The position numbers and the translations under genes were made by a program. From Gigaspora rosea (lineage: Eukaryota; Glomeromycota; Glomeromycetes; Diversisporales; Gigasporaceae), in contig QKWP01000672.1 of assembly GCA_003550325.1 (NCBI GenBank), forward strand, positions 181,023 through 245,022: 64,000 bases of DNA, written 5' to 3'. The notes below the pieces were generated by a model. It was given only the letters and a program-made list of their open reading frames with translations. It was not told the origin of the DNA and did not search any database. How positions within the stretch are numbered: the first letter of the stretch is position 1; each line of letters opens with the position of its first letter. This document shows positions 1 through 9,862 of the stretch, in pieces.

Positions 1-1219
1 AAGGCTAAGCTGTTTTGTAATAATTACTGAAAAGGAGGTAATGTAAACTACTGAATCGAATTTGTCTCATTTAATTGTCTGATAATACTAACAAAAAGAC
101 ATAACAGTCATCCCAATTTATTGATCTTTGTTGTGCAAGATGAAATATTAACCTTGTGTAACTTTAGACATGAAGAACTCTGTTGCAGAATTTACTAATT
201 CAGTATATATAGTGTTTAAGTTGGGTTCATATTAGAATTATAATAATTTACTATAAATTATTATGAAAAATTCTGTTATAGTACTTATTTACTATTAAGA
301 TTCAATTAGTTGCATCAGAGTTATTATTGTTAATACAGTATGCACAGTATTAAAAGTTTAGTATTGGAATTGTGATTTTTGTATAAAAAAAAGTTACAAA
401 ATGTACTCACTATTTCAGTGACCTTGTATGTGGTTAAGGCTGAGTTGGAATTATGATTTATTGTAAAGAATTCTGCTACAGAATCTATTTGCTAATGCAG
501 TGCTGAAATTATCATAATTTCTACTATAAAAAATTTATTATAGAGTTACTATAAAGAATTTTGTTATGGAGCTTACATTCTCATAAAATGCACATAGTAG
601 TTGATATTAAAAAGTTACATAAATTGGGCTAGAACATAGATATTATGATTTATTAGGCATTTATTTATAAATGGAATAACTTTTATTTTAGATTTTTATT
701 AAACAAGATGAGAGCAAATCTTTCTATATAGTTTTCCTCCTCCATAATCACCTCTTTTATATAATCACAACACCTGTACAATCACATTAAATTTTGAGAC
801 AATTTATTAATAAACTTATAAAAAAAGACTTCTATATAATTACACATTTTTATAATTACTAATTTTCTTGATACAAACTGCATGATTATAGAAGAAAAAG
901 ACTGTATATTTAAAAATTTTAGAGCATTATATATGAATTTTAGTGAAGCACTAATAATTTAGATTACATTGAAATATTAGCATTATGTGAAAAAAACTAG
1001 CATTACACTATAACTATGCCAAACAGCCATGAGAATACATTATAATGCCCTAATACTAATAAGGTAGAATCAGCATAACTATGATGGTACAATTATGAAG
1101 GGTAGGTTACAACTTAAAGAATTATACAAATACAGAAATGAGAGATAAAGGAAAATTTTTTTATTACAATAGTATTAAATGTTAGCTAAATTTTCAGAAT
1201 ACATTTGAATATTCATATA
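1..1219. other. AT-rich stretch without a recognisable gene
   Basis: No open frame with coding character and no clear repeat structure is visible. The stretch is AT-rich with short homopolymers, and all frames are densely interrupted by stops. It reads as intergenic or decayed repeat DNA. Confidence 0.6.
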
Positions 1220-1809
1220 TAAAGTGAATAGGGGTAATTTGGTAAAGTTAACATAACTAATATAAAAACTTTTTTATTTTTATATTAAAAAAATTTTATT
1301 TTTTGTATTGAACTTTATATATGATTTAGAATTATTTTTATATAAAATTAGTAATATAACATCTTGTTTTAAAGTGATATTAAAATGGATTATACATTGT
1401 ATCAAAAAGCTTAAATTTTAGAGAGATAGGGGTAATTTGGCAAATTGATAGTATCTTGTATGATCCAGTGATAAGAATTGAATAATTTTTATACTATTCG
1501 ATTTGTCGCGATGAAATGAATCAAATAATATAAAGTTTATCTGATTCTGATTACAGGATCACAAAATATTATCAATTATATATTGAACAAAAATGATCCT
1601 TGAGGAGAATTATGATGAAGTGTAAACATGACAAATAATCAAAATATTTTGTGACTCAGTAATCAGAACCAGTCAAGCTTGGTACTATTCAATTTGTCTT
1701 ACAAGATGAATTAAATAGTATAAAAATTATTTGATTCTAATCATTAGATCATAAGATACCAAAATTCACCAAATTACCCTTATTCACCAAATTACCTCTA
1801 TTCACTTTA
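1220..1809. mobile_element. Foldback element with nested inverted repeats
   Basis: The ends at 1220-1245 and 1784-1809 are inverted copies of each other (about 23 of 26 bases, core AAAGTGAATAGGGGTAATTT). A second inverted pair lies inside: about 1428-1530 against 1680-1781, each with its own GGGGTAATTTGG start and a GTATCTT..GATC stretch. No coding frame is present and I could not find a clean target-site duplication. It looks like a MITE or foldback element built from two nested inverted pairs. Confidence 0.6.
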
Positions 1810-1920
1810 TGTTGTAGCAGTGAAAAAGATTTGAAATTTTTTTTTGTTTTTCAGAAACATAAAGTATTAAATTTATGTTTCCAAAAAAATTTTTATGTTT
1901 TATAAGAAAAATAATAAATA

Positions 1921-2177
1921 TTTGTTCTCTCTCTTTTTCTCGTTTACTCATTCACTCTAACTCTCACTAATTCTCACTTACTCACTTACTCACTCACTCT
2001 CTTCCTCTTTCATACTCTAATACTTTCACTCTCACACTCTCACACTCTCACACTCTCACACTCTCACTCTCTTATTCTCATTTACTTACTTTCTTCTCAC
2101 TCACTCTCACTCTTACTTACTTTTACTTTTACTCTTACACTCACTTACACACTCACTACTCACTCACTTACTCACTC
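1921..2177. repeat. CTCACT-type pyrimidine microsatellite, left part
   Basis: Irregular tandem CTCACT, CTTACT and CACTCT units, with CACACTCT repeated near 2035-2065. The same tract continues at 3366-3543 beyond an inserted hAT-type element. Open frames in it are low-complexity artefacts. Confidence 0.85.
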
Positions 2178-3365
2178 TAGGGCTGTAAATCGATTCTAAA
2201 AATTAGAATCGATGATCGAATCCCTAAAATCGTTTTAGAATCGATGATCGAATCTTAAGATTTGTGATACTGAGCTTTATAGCGCTTTGCAAAAAAGTGT
2301 GACCCTGTGATTTCAAGGTGATGATGGCGGAAAAATTTCTGAGATTTTAATTCCCTATTGATCATAATTTTCAATCATAACGTCTATATTTTATCCGAAA
2401 TCGTTGAAATTCGTCAAGAATCGAAGAATCCGACTGATTTCTCGTGATTTTACATGACATCATGATCGGCAGAGGTCTCACATTTTTGCAAAGCGCAGTA
2501 TTGTAATCTGTTTTGTACTGTTAAATGCTATAAGTTATTTATAAATAATATAAATTTAATTTTTTATTTAATGTATAAAAAGTAATAAATAGAATAAATA
2601 TATAAAATAAAGGAGAAAAAAGCGAATGCTAAAAAAAAACTCCACTCTAAAAAAAAATAAACTCTCAATTAAATTATTTGTATCGAATATTTATATATTT
2701 AAAAACTATCATAAAAAATAGAGTACATTCGATAATTAAAATCTTTATGCGTATTATTTGTATTCAGCCATTTTATAATTATTAGTTTTATACTTACGGA
2801 CTATTACAATCTTTTAACAAATATTCTTTGCTTTTAGATATATAAGACAATATAATGCTGTGTTTGTTATTAAAAACAATAAGATTCATAAGCCTATCGT
2901 TTGTACTAAGCCATTCTATAATATTTATTTAATACTATCGCTAATTTTTAATATTCTCGGTTTTTTGATAAGCACATAAAAAATATAAACGGTTGTGTTT
3001 GTTACTATTTAACTTATTATTTTTCAAAGCCTCTATAGCTATCTGAAATCACATCGTTGTAACTTATTAAAAATTATAAGGCATATTATGTCTTTAAACT
3101 TTAAGCCTATTGTTTTCAATAATAAACATAGCTTTATATTTTTTACACATACACTTAAAACGAAGTGAATATTTATCAAAAAATTTATGCATTTAAATAT
3201 TTAATATAAAACGATTATATATTTAGAATCGATTCTAAATCTTAGAATCGATTTCAGAATATTTAATCGTTTGTAAAAACGATTAAAACGATTATACAGA
3301 ATGAGAATCGATTCTAATTCGATTAACGATTAAAATGATTATTATAGAATCGATTTACAGCCCTA
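2178..3365. mobile_element. Non-autonomous hAT-type transposon inside a microsatellite
   Basis: The termini are perfect 21 bp inverted repeats (TAGGGCTGTAAATCGATTCT then A) at 2178-2198 and 3345-3365. They are flanked by identical 8 bp duplications ACTCACTC at 2170-2177 and 3366-3373. A terminal TAGGG and an 8 bp duplication are the hAT-superfamily signature. The subterminal regions are packed with short GAATCGAT and CGATTAAAACGATT palindromes, plausible transposase-binding sites. The 1188 bp body has no transposase frame. The target is repetitive CTCA DNA, so the duplication alone could be chance, but the termini are exact. Confidence 0.88.
2282..2496. mobile_element. Small inverted-repeat element nested in the hAT element
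   Basis: GCGCTTTGCAAAAAAGTGTG at 2282-2301 is mirrored by CACATTTTTGCAAAGCGC ending at 2496, giving inverted ends of about 25 bp around ~165 bp of unrelated sequence. The more even base composition inside (2300-2460) differs from the surrounding AT-rich hAT body. This suggests a separate nested MITE, but no target duplication is clear. Confidence 0.5.
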
Positions 3366-3543
3366 ACTCACTCTCACTCACTCTTACTTACTCTTACTTA
3401 CTCTTACTTTTTCTCTTACCACTTTCTCACTCACTTTCTCACTCTCACTTTTATTCTCTTACTCACTCCCTCACAACTCTCTCTTACTCTCTCTTTTACT
3501 TTTACTCTCACTCACTCACACTCACTCTTATTCTCTCTCTTTA
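3366..3543. repeat. CTCACT-type microsatellite, right part
   Basis: Continuation of the tract at 1921-2177, separated from it only by the hAT-type insertion. It consists of CTCACT, CTTACT and CTCTTA units. Confidence 0.85.
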
Positions 3544-3593
3544 AAAGAAGCATGCCATACTAAAAAATCTATCACTATAGAGAAACAAATTAT

Positions 3594-3973
3594 ACTATAT
3601 TTACTCAAAATAATGCATACTTGCATATTATTTCGAGGGAATGCACATTATTTTGAGTATGCACATGGACATTATTTTGGAGTAAAGGTCTAATTTCTAA
3701 AAACAATTGTGCATTATATATGTGTAATGCATAAAAACACTATATTTTTTAATTTTATATATAATCTTTCTGATTTAAACAGATTTTTTGACTAAAAAAT
3801 TTTTATTTCTACTTGTTATTTGAATTCATTATTTTAGCAGATTATTAATTTGGCATTTGGAGTGTGCATTATATTGGAATGCACATGGCATTATTTCAAA
3901 ACCAACATGCTATTTTAAGTAAATGCAATCTTCAAAATAATACTCATGTGCATTATTTCAAGTAAATATGGTA
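3594..3973. mobile_element. MITE with TACTCAAAATAATGCA-type ends
   Basis: ACTATATTTACTCAAAATAA at the left end is inverted as GCATTATTTCAAGTAAATATGG at 3950-3972. The interior repeats the motif GTGCATTATTT in both orientations, for example near 3650, 3865 and 3950. There is no coding frame. It is a short, non-autonomous inverted-repeat element of unknown superfamily. Confidence 0.6.
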
Positions 3974-4084
3974 ACTTTTATACTCCCACTTTGTTCCTAA
4001 AAATTCTAAATTTATTGTTTCTAAAATTTTTTTAAATGTTTCTAGAAATACTAAGAACATTAAATCTTTAACACTATGCTGTAG

Positions 4085-4228
4085 TCCAGATAACAATTCT
4101 GCTCAGATGACAATCTCTGGCAGCTCAAATAAAAATTGGCCAAATCTAACACTAATCTAACTCTAACATCTGGGCTAAATTAATTTTAATTTGTCTAGAT
4201 TGTCATTTGGGCAAGATAGTTATCTGGT
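4085..4228. mobile_element. 144 bp MITE
   Basis: The arm at 4085-4116 (TCCAGATAACAATTCTGCTC onward) is the inverse of 4197-4228, about 25 of 32 bases. The element is almost entirely arm plus a short loop and would fold into a hairpin if transcribed. Confidence 0.6.
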
Positions 4229-4999
4229 TTGTGACATATATATTAATAATTTTGCATTTACTGCTGCATTTGTTTTTCAGTAATGGTTGAGTATTTTTTC
4301 TAACCAAATCTAACAAGAAAATAATTACCACAATTTTTTTTTAAAAAAACATAAATGCTCAGCATGGTGAGTAGTACAAATTATTTTATAAAATTTTTGA
4401 CATAACAAATTGCATCCCAAGTTATATCTATCTTGTTTAGACATATGCAGTTCTTCTGTTATATCAATACAAAGAACCTTAAGGTATTAGTTTGCAACTT
4501 AAAGTTATACTAAAGATCAATTGGTTTTTTTAGTATGTTTAGATATTTATTATAAAAAATTTCACAAGTTACAAAGCTATATCTTGCAAATCAATAAAGT
4601 GTTAAAGAGAATATAATGTATTAAAAAAAATGAAGCATAAACAATAAAGAATTATCTTTATAAATATCAATAAAAAAGATTAATGCAGATAATTAATAAT
4701 TATTATTATTGTTATTAATAAAATTTGCAATTTTTATTGTCATTATTAATAAGTTATATAATGTTGTACGTAATTATTATCAGTAGTTCATTATATTGCT
4801 GTGGATTTATATCTGTATCATGAATTGATCTGGGCTATTTCCCGATTGGCAAAATCAAGAAATAACATATGTTAATTCAAAATTAATATAATTTCTAAAT
4901 GATGCGTCTCATCTGAATTTGCTTTAATATATATTATTATGACTATCTTAAAGTAATACAAATATCTAATTCAGTATGCTCATATAAGTACTATATGTT

Positions 5000-5160
5000 A
5001 GGGCGCTGACATTTATTAGATAATATTTTAGGGTGTGGGGGTCAAGAAAAATCTTATCTTAGTTAAATTTGATTGGCTAAAATTCTATTTATGGATCTTA
5101 CCTGGGGTAGGGAAGTAAGCCTATAGTAAATGGATATTAGGTAATTAATGTCAGCGCTCT
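5000..5160. mobile_element. 160 bp MITE with AGGGCGCTGACATT ends
   Basis: AGGGCGCTGACATTTATTA at the left end is inverted as TAATTAATGTCAGCGCTCT at the right end (17 of 19 bases). The interior is somewhat richer in G than the flanks, and no frame is present. No clear target duplication was found. Confidence 0.6.
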
Positions 5161-6084
5161 TACTAGTACAGCAAATTAACATATGAAATTATATGCCCAA
5201 TTAAAGCAAAATTTTGCTGCATCATTCTAAATGATGGTTAGCTATATTAGGTAGCTGCACGATTGTTGTGCTAAAACCAGAAATATAGTATAATACTTCA
5301 ATCCATAAATCATGTCACAAAATGTTTGCAGTTCCATGATTTACAAGCTACTCATATTAGGCTATACAAAGTTGATTTTTATTTTGTATTACATGGAATC
5401 TAAAAACATAAATAAATTTTTTTAATTTACTGTAAGATTATGCAGGGTTAATTTTCATTTTTACAATATGGAATCAAAAAATTGAGTCATCAGTTATTTT
5501 TTTTCTTCAGTCCTAACAAACAATTATGGGTGATACCAGATGAAAAAATATACCAAAAATTAACTATTGGCACAATTGTAGGATCTAAAAAAAATTTTTT
5601 TTTGAAAAATTAAAAAAATGGTCATTGGTAATACTAAATGAAAAATCAACTTTGCGTGGCCTTATATTTCTATATTTTGATTATTAATTTTATATTTATA
5701 AAACTCAAAACTTTTTAAAATGTCATCTTAACACAAATAATGAATGAAATTACATCGATGTTATAGTAAAAACTCAATTAAATTATCAATTTTTTGCTGA
5801 ATTATTATGCACATCACAAGAGTTTATTTGCAACCATTTAGTATTGTTTAAGAGATAAGAAACGTGCTATCAAACTTTTCAAATTCTTTAAAGATAAATT
5901 TAATAAATTAATTATTTGCACATAATATGCTCTAGTGCAAAAAAATTTGCACACCAAATTTAAACTAATTTTTTACTATAATTAAAAATCAATAGATTAT
6001 TAATAGTATATATATAAATTTTTTATATTTAATAGAAAATCTTTGAAATTAATTATTTATTTTATTTTTATAAGACAATTATTA
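5161..6084. other. AT-rich stretch, no gene seen
   Basis: No coding-like frame is present. Degenerate inverted stretches occur near 5280-5660 (TTCCATGATTTACAAGC, GTTGATTTTTATTTTGTATT) and may be decayed repeats, but I cannot delimit an element. Confidence 0.5.
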
Positions 6085-7187
6085 TTTATTGCTATGGCAA
6101 TATATCTCCACCTGTGATCAACCAATCATTTTGTTTGTTTTGATTTTATATTAATTAAAACAAAACAAATAGCAGTGGGTTATGATTAGATTAGAGTATG
6201 GTAGGTGCAATTGTTAGAAGGCACCTACTCCATAATTTCACAAGGAATTTTTTTGCTAAAATAGTGTAGTTTCAAAGTAAAAATTTAAGTTAGAAGTAAT
6301 TTTTAAAAAAAAAGTTGTTTCTCTTCAATTTCATATTACACCTGATCTTGCAATCTGATTGGTTGATCAGGAGTGGCAATGCATTTCCATGGCGATAAAT
6401 TTTTTTTTATTTTTTTTTTCCCTTAGATAATCCGGAGCTAGCTTTATTAAATTTAACAATTTGCTACACTTTACAAAGAACAAAGCTTTACAAAAGAAAC
6501 CTAATTACTATGGCCAGGCCTTTAACTCGGCATTCCCAAACGGTGCCTAAGTATGATTATCGCACTGATGTTTGTCTATTAAGTATTCGCAAAAGGGCTT
6601 AATCAAATATTAGTACAAGACTACGACTCAGTACTCAGCTACCTACTTCACTATCTAATCCTCCTAAAAAACTTCTTCCTTGAGCTTCTCATACAGAAGA
6701 ATAGAAAGGAAAGATTAAATGGGGGCAAAACTACACTACCTAAATGAAAAACCTAAGTAAAACCAAAAATACAACCAAACGAAAAAACAAAAACAAAATA
6801 GAAACCAAAGAAAAAGTTTAAAGAAAGAAAAATATGAAGGTGCAAATAAGTCTATACACGACGATAAAAATTAAATAACACCAAAAGGAAAACCTCTTTT
6901 TGTTATATACAATAATGAACTACGTTTTAGTGCTCCTAGGTTCAGTTCAGGTCCGGTCCGGTTCGAGTTCGGTCTGGGATCGAACCGAACTCGAACTCTA
7001 GATTTTACCAATTTCAAACTTCGAACCAGACTCAAACTCAATTATAAGTTCGGTCCGGGTTCGGTCCGAAGTTTGCAAACTAGTTTGAGTCCGAATATGC
7101 TCCTATTGAACCAGACCGAATCAAACTTCAAACTTTCTAGTCCGAAGTTTGAAAAGGTCCGAAAGGTTTTTTTGTGGCTTAACCCCT

Positions 7188-7275
7188 GACAATTGACGAA
7201 ACTTATGACGAATTGACGAAACCTATGACGAATTGACGAACCTATGATGAATTGACGAAACATATGACGAAACCT
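7188..7275. repeat. Subterminal GACGAATTGACGAAACCTAT array, left
   Basis: Four to five tandem units of roughly 20 bp built on ATGACGAATTGACGAAACCT. The inverse array lies at 7985-8230 near the other end of the same hAT element. Mirrored subterminal repeats are typical transposase-binding regions of hAT elements. Confidence 0.8.
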
Positions 7276-7597
7276 GATGAGTTATTTTCATACAAGATAG
7301 AGTTAATTACCGCGTTTATAAAAATTTAAAGTGTTTTAATAACCTGTAAAAGGGTCTAATATAGTATCACCAACAAAAGAATATAACCTAATTAACATTT
7401 TAGGCAATTCCATAGGAAAGTCGCGGTCAATAACGATAAGAGCTAAAAAACGATATTTTCACAGAACAGGCGATAATGCATAATTCATAGCAGCGATAGA
7501 GAATCAATATAGGTTGGATAACAATATATATATATTAATATATTCATTACATTCTCGTTATCCATCGTTATTTACGAATAACAAATCAAAAAAGGAA

Positions 7598-7871
7598 ATT
7601 AAATTTTGTAAATAAACAAAGCGCGTAAAGATAGAAGTTTAGGGTTAAGGTGTTGTTGTTGGAGACTAGAGCTATAGATTGGTGCTCATTATATGTAACA
7701 TTTCGTTCCCGTCATTTTTAATTAGTGCACCAAGGTCGATTTAAACATTGGTTTCAAGTATTTTCGCTTCTCTTCCTTCTTTCGCACATGTTCGGAATAT
7801 ATGTCGGATTTATCCGGAATCGACGAAAATAAACGCGTGCACAATTTTGACTATTCCGGATCAACCCGACA
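7598..7871. other. Segment shared with the element at 11351-13685
   Basis: The stretch from TAAATAAACAAAGCGCG through TTTTTAATTAGTGCACC to the CCGGAATCGAC region aligns, at an estimated 70 percent, with the reverse complement of about 11590-11822 inside an unrelated transposon. The shared stretch includes AATAAAC..AGCGCG, a TTAGGGTTA tract and ATTTTTAATTAGTGCACC. It also has an internal inverted pair (ATGTCGGATTTATCCGGAAT at 7799-7818 and its inverse at 7853-7872). It could be a captured host promoter or 5' region, or a common ancestral transposon core. A 60-codon frame at 7748-7930 shows nothing recognisable. Confidence 0.5.
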
Positions 7872-7984
7872 TAAAATTTACACGTAACATGCGAAAGAAG
7901 AAAAAGAAAAATGCCAATGAAACCTTATAATGAAATAACATTCTTTTGAAACAATTTAAGGTTTAGTGTATTCAAGATCATTAT

Positions 7985-8230
7985 GCTAAGGGTTCCTGAA
8001 TCGATTTATCAAGGTTTATCAATTGTTAAAGGTTTGTCAAGGTTTTGTCAATTCGTCATATGTTTCGTCAATTCGTCATAGATTTTGTCAATTTGTTATA
8101 GATTTCGTCAATTCGTCATAGGTTTTGTCCATCGTCGAGGGTTTCGTCAATCGTCGGGGGTTTCGTCAATCGTCAAGGTTTTGTCATGACGAAACCATGA
8201 CGAAACCATTTCGTTATTGCAAAAAACATT
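7985..8230. repeat. Subterminal TTCGTCAATTCGTCATAGGT array, right
   Basis: About ten units of TTCGTCAATTCGTCATAGGT and derivatives (TTTCGTCAATCGTCGGGGG), inverse to the array at 7188-7275. It is longer and more degenerate than the left array. Confidence 0.8.
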
Positions 8231-8446
8231 TCGTCAGGCATCTTTAATATACTATTCGGACTCCGAACTAGTTTGCAAACTTCGGACTGAACCCGGACCG
8301 AACTCAAACTTGACTAAAAAGTTTGAAACAAAAAGTTTGAGTCCGGTTCGAAAATCGAACCAGACTCAAACTTGACAAAAGTTCGGTTCGGTCCGGTTCG
8401 GTAGGAGCCCTACTACGTTTGCGTCAAAACCAGGTAAGAAATTTCT

Positions 8447-8893
8447 TCATGTGCTACCAAAATCCAAACACGTAACACTACGTGATCTTGTTTGTTTCAT
8501 ATTGAGGACACATTCCCAATTCGGAAGGAGTAAACACTGCTGATCTTTTGGAGGGGGTAAGCTAGGATGCCCACATTTTGGCAAAAATTTCGAAAAAATC
8601 CAAGCGAGCAATAGATGTCCGTTGAAACCAACTTGAAAGAGAGAGATAAGTCCAAAAAACTCATTTTTTGTTGTTCCCCTTTTCTTAGCTATAGATAACT
8701 TCGTTGATGAAGACTTTTTGTCTCCACCAAAATTTCGTTTAGCAAAACACCTCCAACTAGCAAAGTCGCTTCTAGCTTGCATGCTGAATATACAAAAGAG
8801 TCCCCAAAGCAAAAAGTTGACCTTTGTAAAAACCATCATCTTGTAGTAACAACTATACATAAAAAGTTTTATGTACAGGCCACTCTCCAACAA
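8447..8893 (-). pseudogene. 148-codon frame in the retrocopy, product unknown
   Basis: The longest frame of the retrocopy encodes 148 residues. The N-terminal ~37 residues are hydrophobic and aromatic. They are followed by a basic stretch with WRCFAKRNFGGDKKSS and KLSIAKKRG, and then a C-terminal half with PSLPPPKDQQC and NWECVLNMKQTRSRS. Other frames upstream also look coding-like (MITWTNLPTEEK near 8932), which suggests the original reading frame is broken. Base composition is richer in G+C than the flanks, as expected for an exon-derived copy. I do not recognise a family, and function cannot be assigned. Confidence 0.35.
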
Positions 8894-8980
8894 AAACTTT
8901 TTGTTTTTCTTCCGTCGGCAAATTGGTCCAAGTGATCATTGGTAAGAGTGTTATTTATTATTCTTTCCATGGCGATAAAT

Positions 8981-9684
8981 GATAACTCTCTTTTTATAAT
9001 TATACTATAGAAATTTTTAAACATTAATAATATAAAACATTTTTATTTTTAAAAATAAATAAAAATATTTTTTTAAAAAGAATTATATATTAGCTATTTT
9101 TAAGTTAATCATGCAGTGTAACAAGCTTGTATTATGCATGTGCATTGATGCAAATATAATAAATATACTGTATAAATTTTGTTAAGTTTAAATTACAAGT
9201 TATAGAGAAATTAAGCTTCAAAGTTATTTAATTTAGTTAAAAAAACGTATTAAAAATAGTATAATTTAACTTAAAATCTATATACTGAGTTAATTTTAAA
9301 ATTATAAATTAAAAACAAAATTATAAGTTCTTTTAAATTATATCTTTTAATTTTAAAATTATAAATTAACAACAAAATTATAAGTTCTTTAAATTATATC
9401 TTTTAAATAAAAAAAGTTTAAAAAATTCTATGCAGTACTTTTTAAAAAATTCAATTTTAAAAATTTAATATATTTTTATAGTATTTTATATGTTTTACTA
9501 TGTATATTTTGAAAGTTTTTTTGTTGTAGCAAAAACTTTTACTAAGAAAATGATAAAACATGTCTTAAGAAATTAGCATTTTTTTGAGCCAAAGAACAAC
9601 TTTACATGAGAACCCAATATTAATTGTGATAATAAAATTCTGTGCAAATAATAATTTTTCATTTGATACCTTTTTCCAACTTTA
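8981..9684. other. AT-rich stretch, no gene seen
   Basis: Very AT-rich with runs of A and T. One tandem duplication of about 65 bp is visible: ATTTTAAAATTATAAATTAA followed by an ACAAAATTATAAGTTCTTT tract occurs at about 9291-9345 and again at about 9350-9405. No coding frame is present. Confidence 0.5.
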
Positions 9685-9862
9685 TGTACACAGTACTGTA
9701 TTGTATTTCGGAAACTGAAAATTTTTTTAAGTTTCAATCCGCACATTTACATTATTTGCATTTAATCTTAATTCGCATAATTTGTAAAATGCTACCTAAA
9801 TACGAAAATACATTGAATTTTCAAGATACTAATTTTATTTATGAATTCGATTAATGTGAACC
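9685..9862 (+). pseudogene. Kinase-Sel1 gene copy A, 5' fragment
   Basis: This fragment is nearly identical to 46122-46300, the 5' end of copy B. Both start at TACACAGTACTGTATTGTAT and include the start region MLPKYENTLNFQDTN (ATG at 9789). Copy A is frameshifted a few codons later. Homology stops at about 9860, where LINE sequence begins; the other half of the gene resumes at 19376. About 1.1 kb of kinase-coding sequence present in copy B (46300-47428) is missing. Parent family: TKL-like kinase with C-terminal Sel1 repeats. Confidence 0.8.

Larger units (their letters stand above)
6928..8412. mobile_element. Non-autonomous hAT-type transposon with long terminal repeats
   Basis: Termini TAGTGCTCCTAGG and CGGTAGGAGCCCTA are inverted and lie between identical 8 bp duplications CTACGTTT at 6920-6927 and 8413-8420. 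The terminal ~170 bp on each side are inverted copies rich in GGTCCGGTTCG and AAGTTTGAGTCCGG motifs (6930-7100 against 8245-8411). Subterminal arrays of a TGACGAAACCTATGACGAAT motif follow. The centre holds a segment shared with another transposon (7598-7871). No transposase frame exists, so movement would need a hAT transposase encoded elsewhere. Confidence 0.9.
6401..8963 (-). pseudogene. Polyadenylated retrocopy of an unknown transcript
   Basis: The minus strand ends in an A-rich tail (T-rich at 6401-6419 on the plus strand) preceded about 25 bases upstream by an AATAAA signal (TTTATT at 6442-6447). The insert is bounded by identical 17 bp duplications TTTCCATGGCGATAAAT at 6384-6400 and 8964-8980. 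A long target duplication, a tail and a polyadenylation signal are the signature of LINE-type target-primed reverse transcription acting on an mRNA. With the later hAT insertion removed the copy is about 1.07 kb. Its coding potential lies in 8447-8893. I do not recognise the parent gene, and a short non-LTR element of its own is an alternative. Confidence 0.72.
6085..8979. mobile_element. MITE that was the target of the retrocopy below
   Basis: The left terminus at 6085-6131 (TTTATTGCTATGGCAATATA, then a GATCAACCAATCA core) is inverted at 6355-6399 (TGATTGGTTGATC..CCATGGCGATAAA). The right terminus occurs twice because a retrocopy (6401-8963) landed in it and duplicated 17 bp, so the true end of the MITE is at about 8979. 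Uninterrupted, the element would be about 315 bp. Confidence 0.7.

Noticed and set aside
3335-3544. 69-codon Leu/Ser/Thr-rich frame
   Set aside because: It is translation of the CTCACT microsatellite and the end of a hAT element.
7748-7930. A 60-codon gene within the hAT element
   Set aside because: The frame spans an inverted pair and ends in a lysine run. The region is shared with another transposon but the frame is not conserved there.
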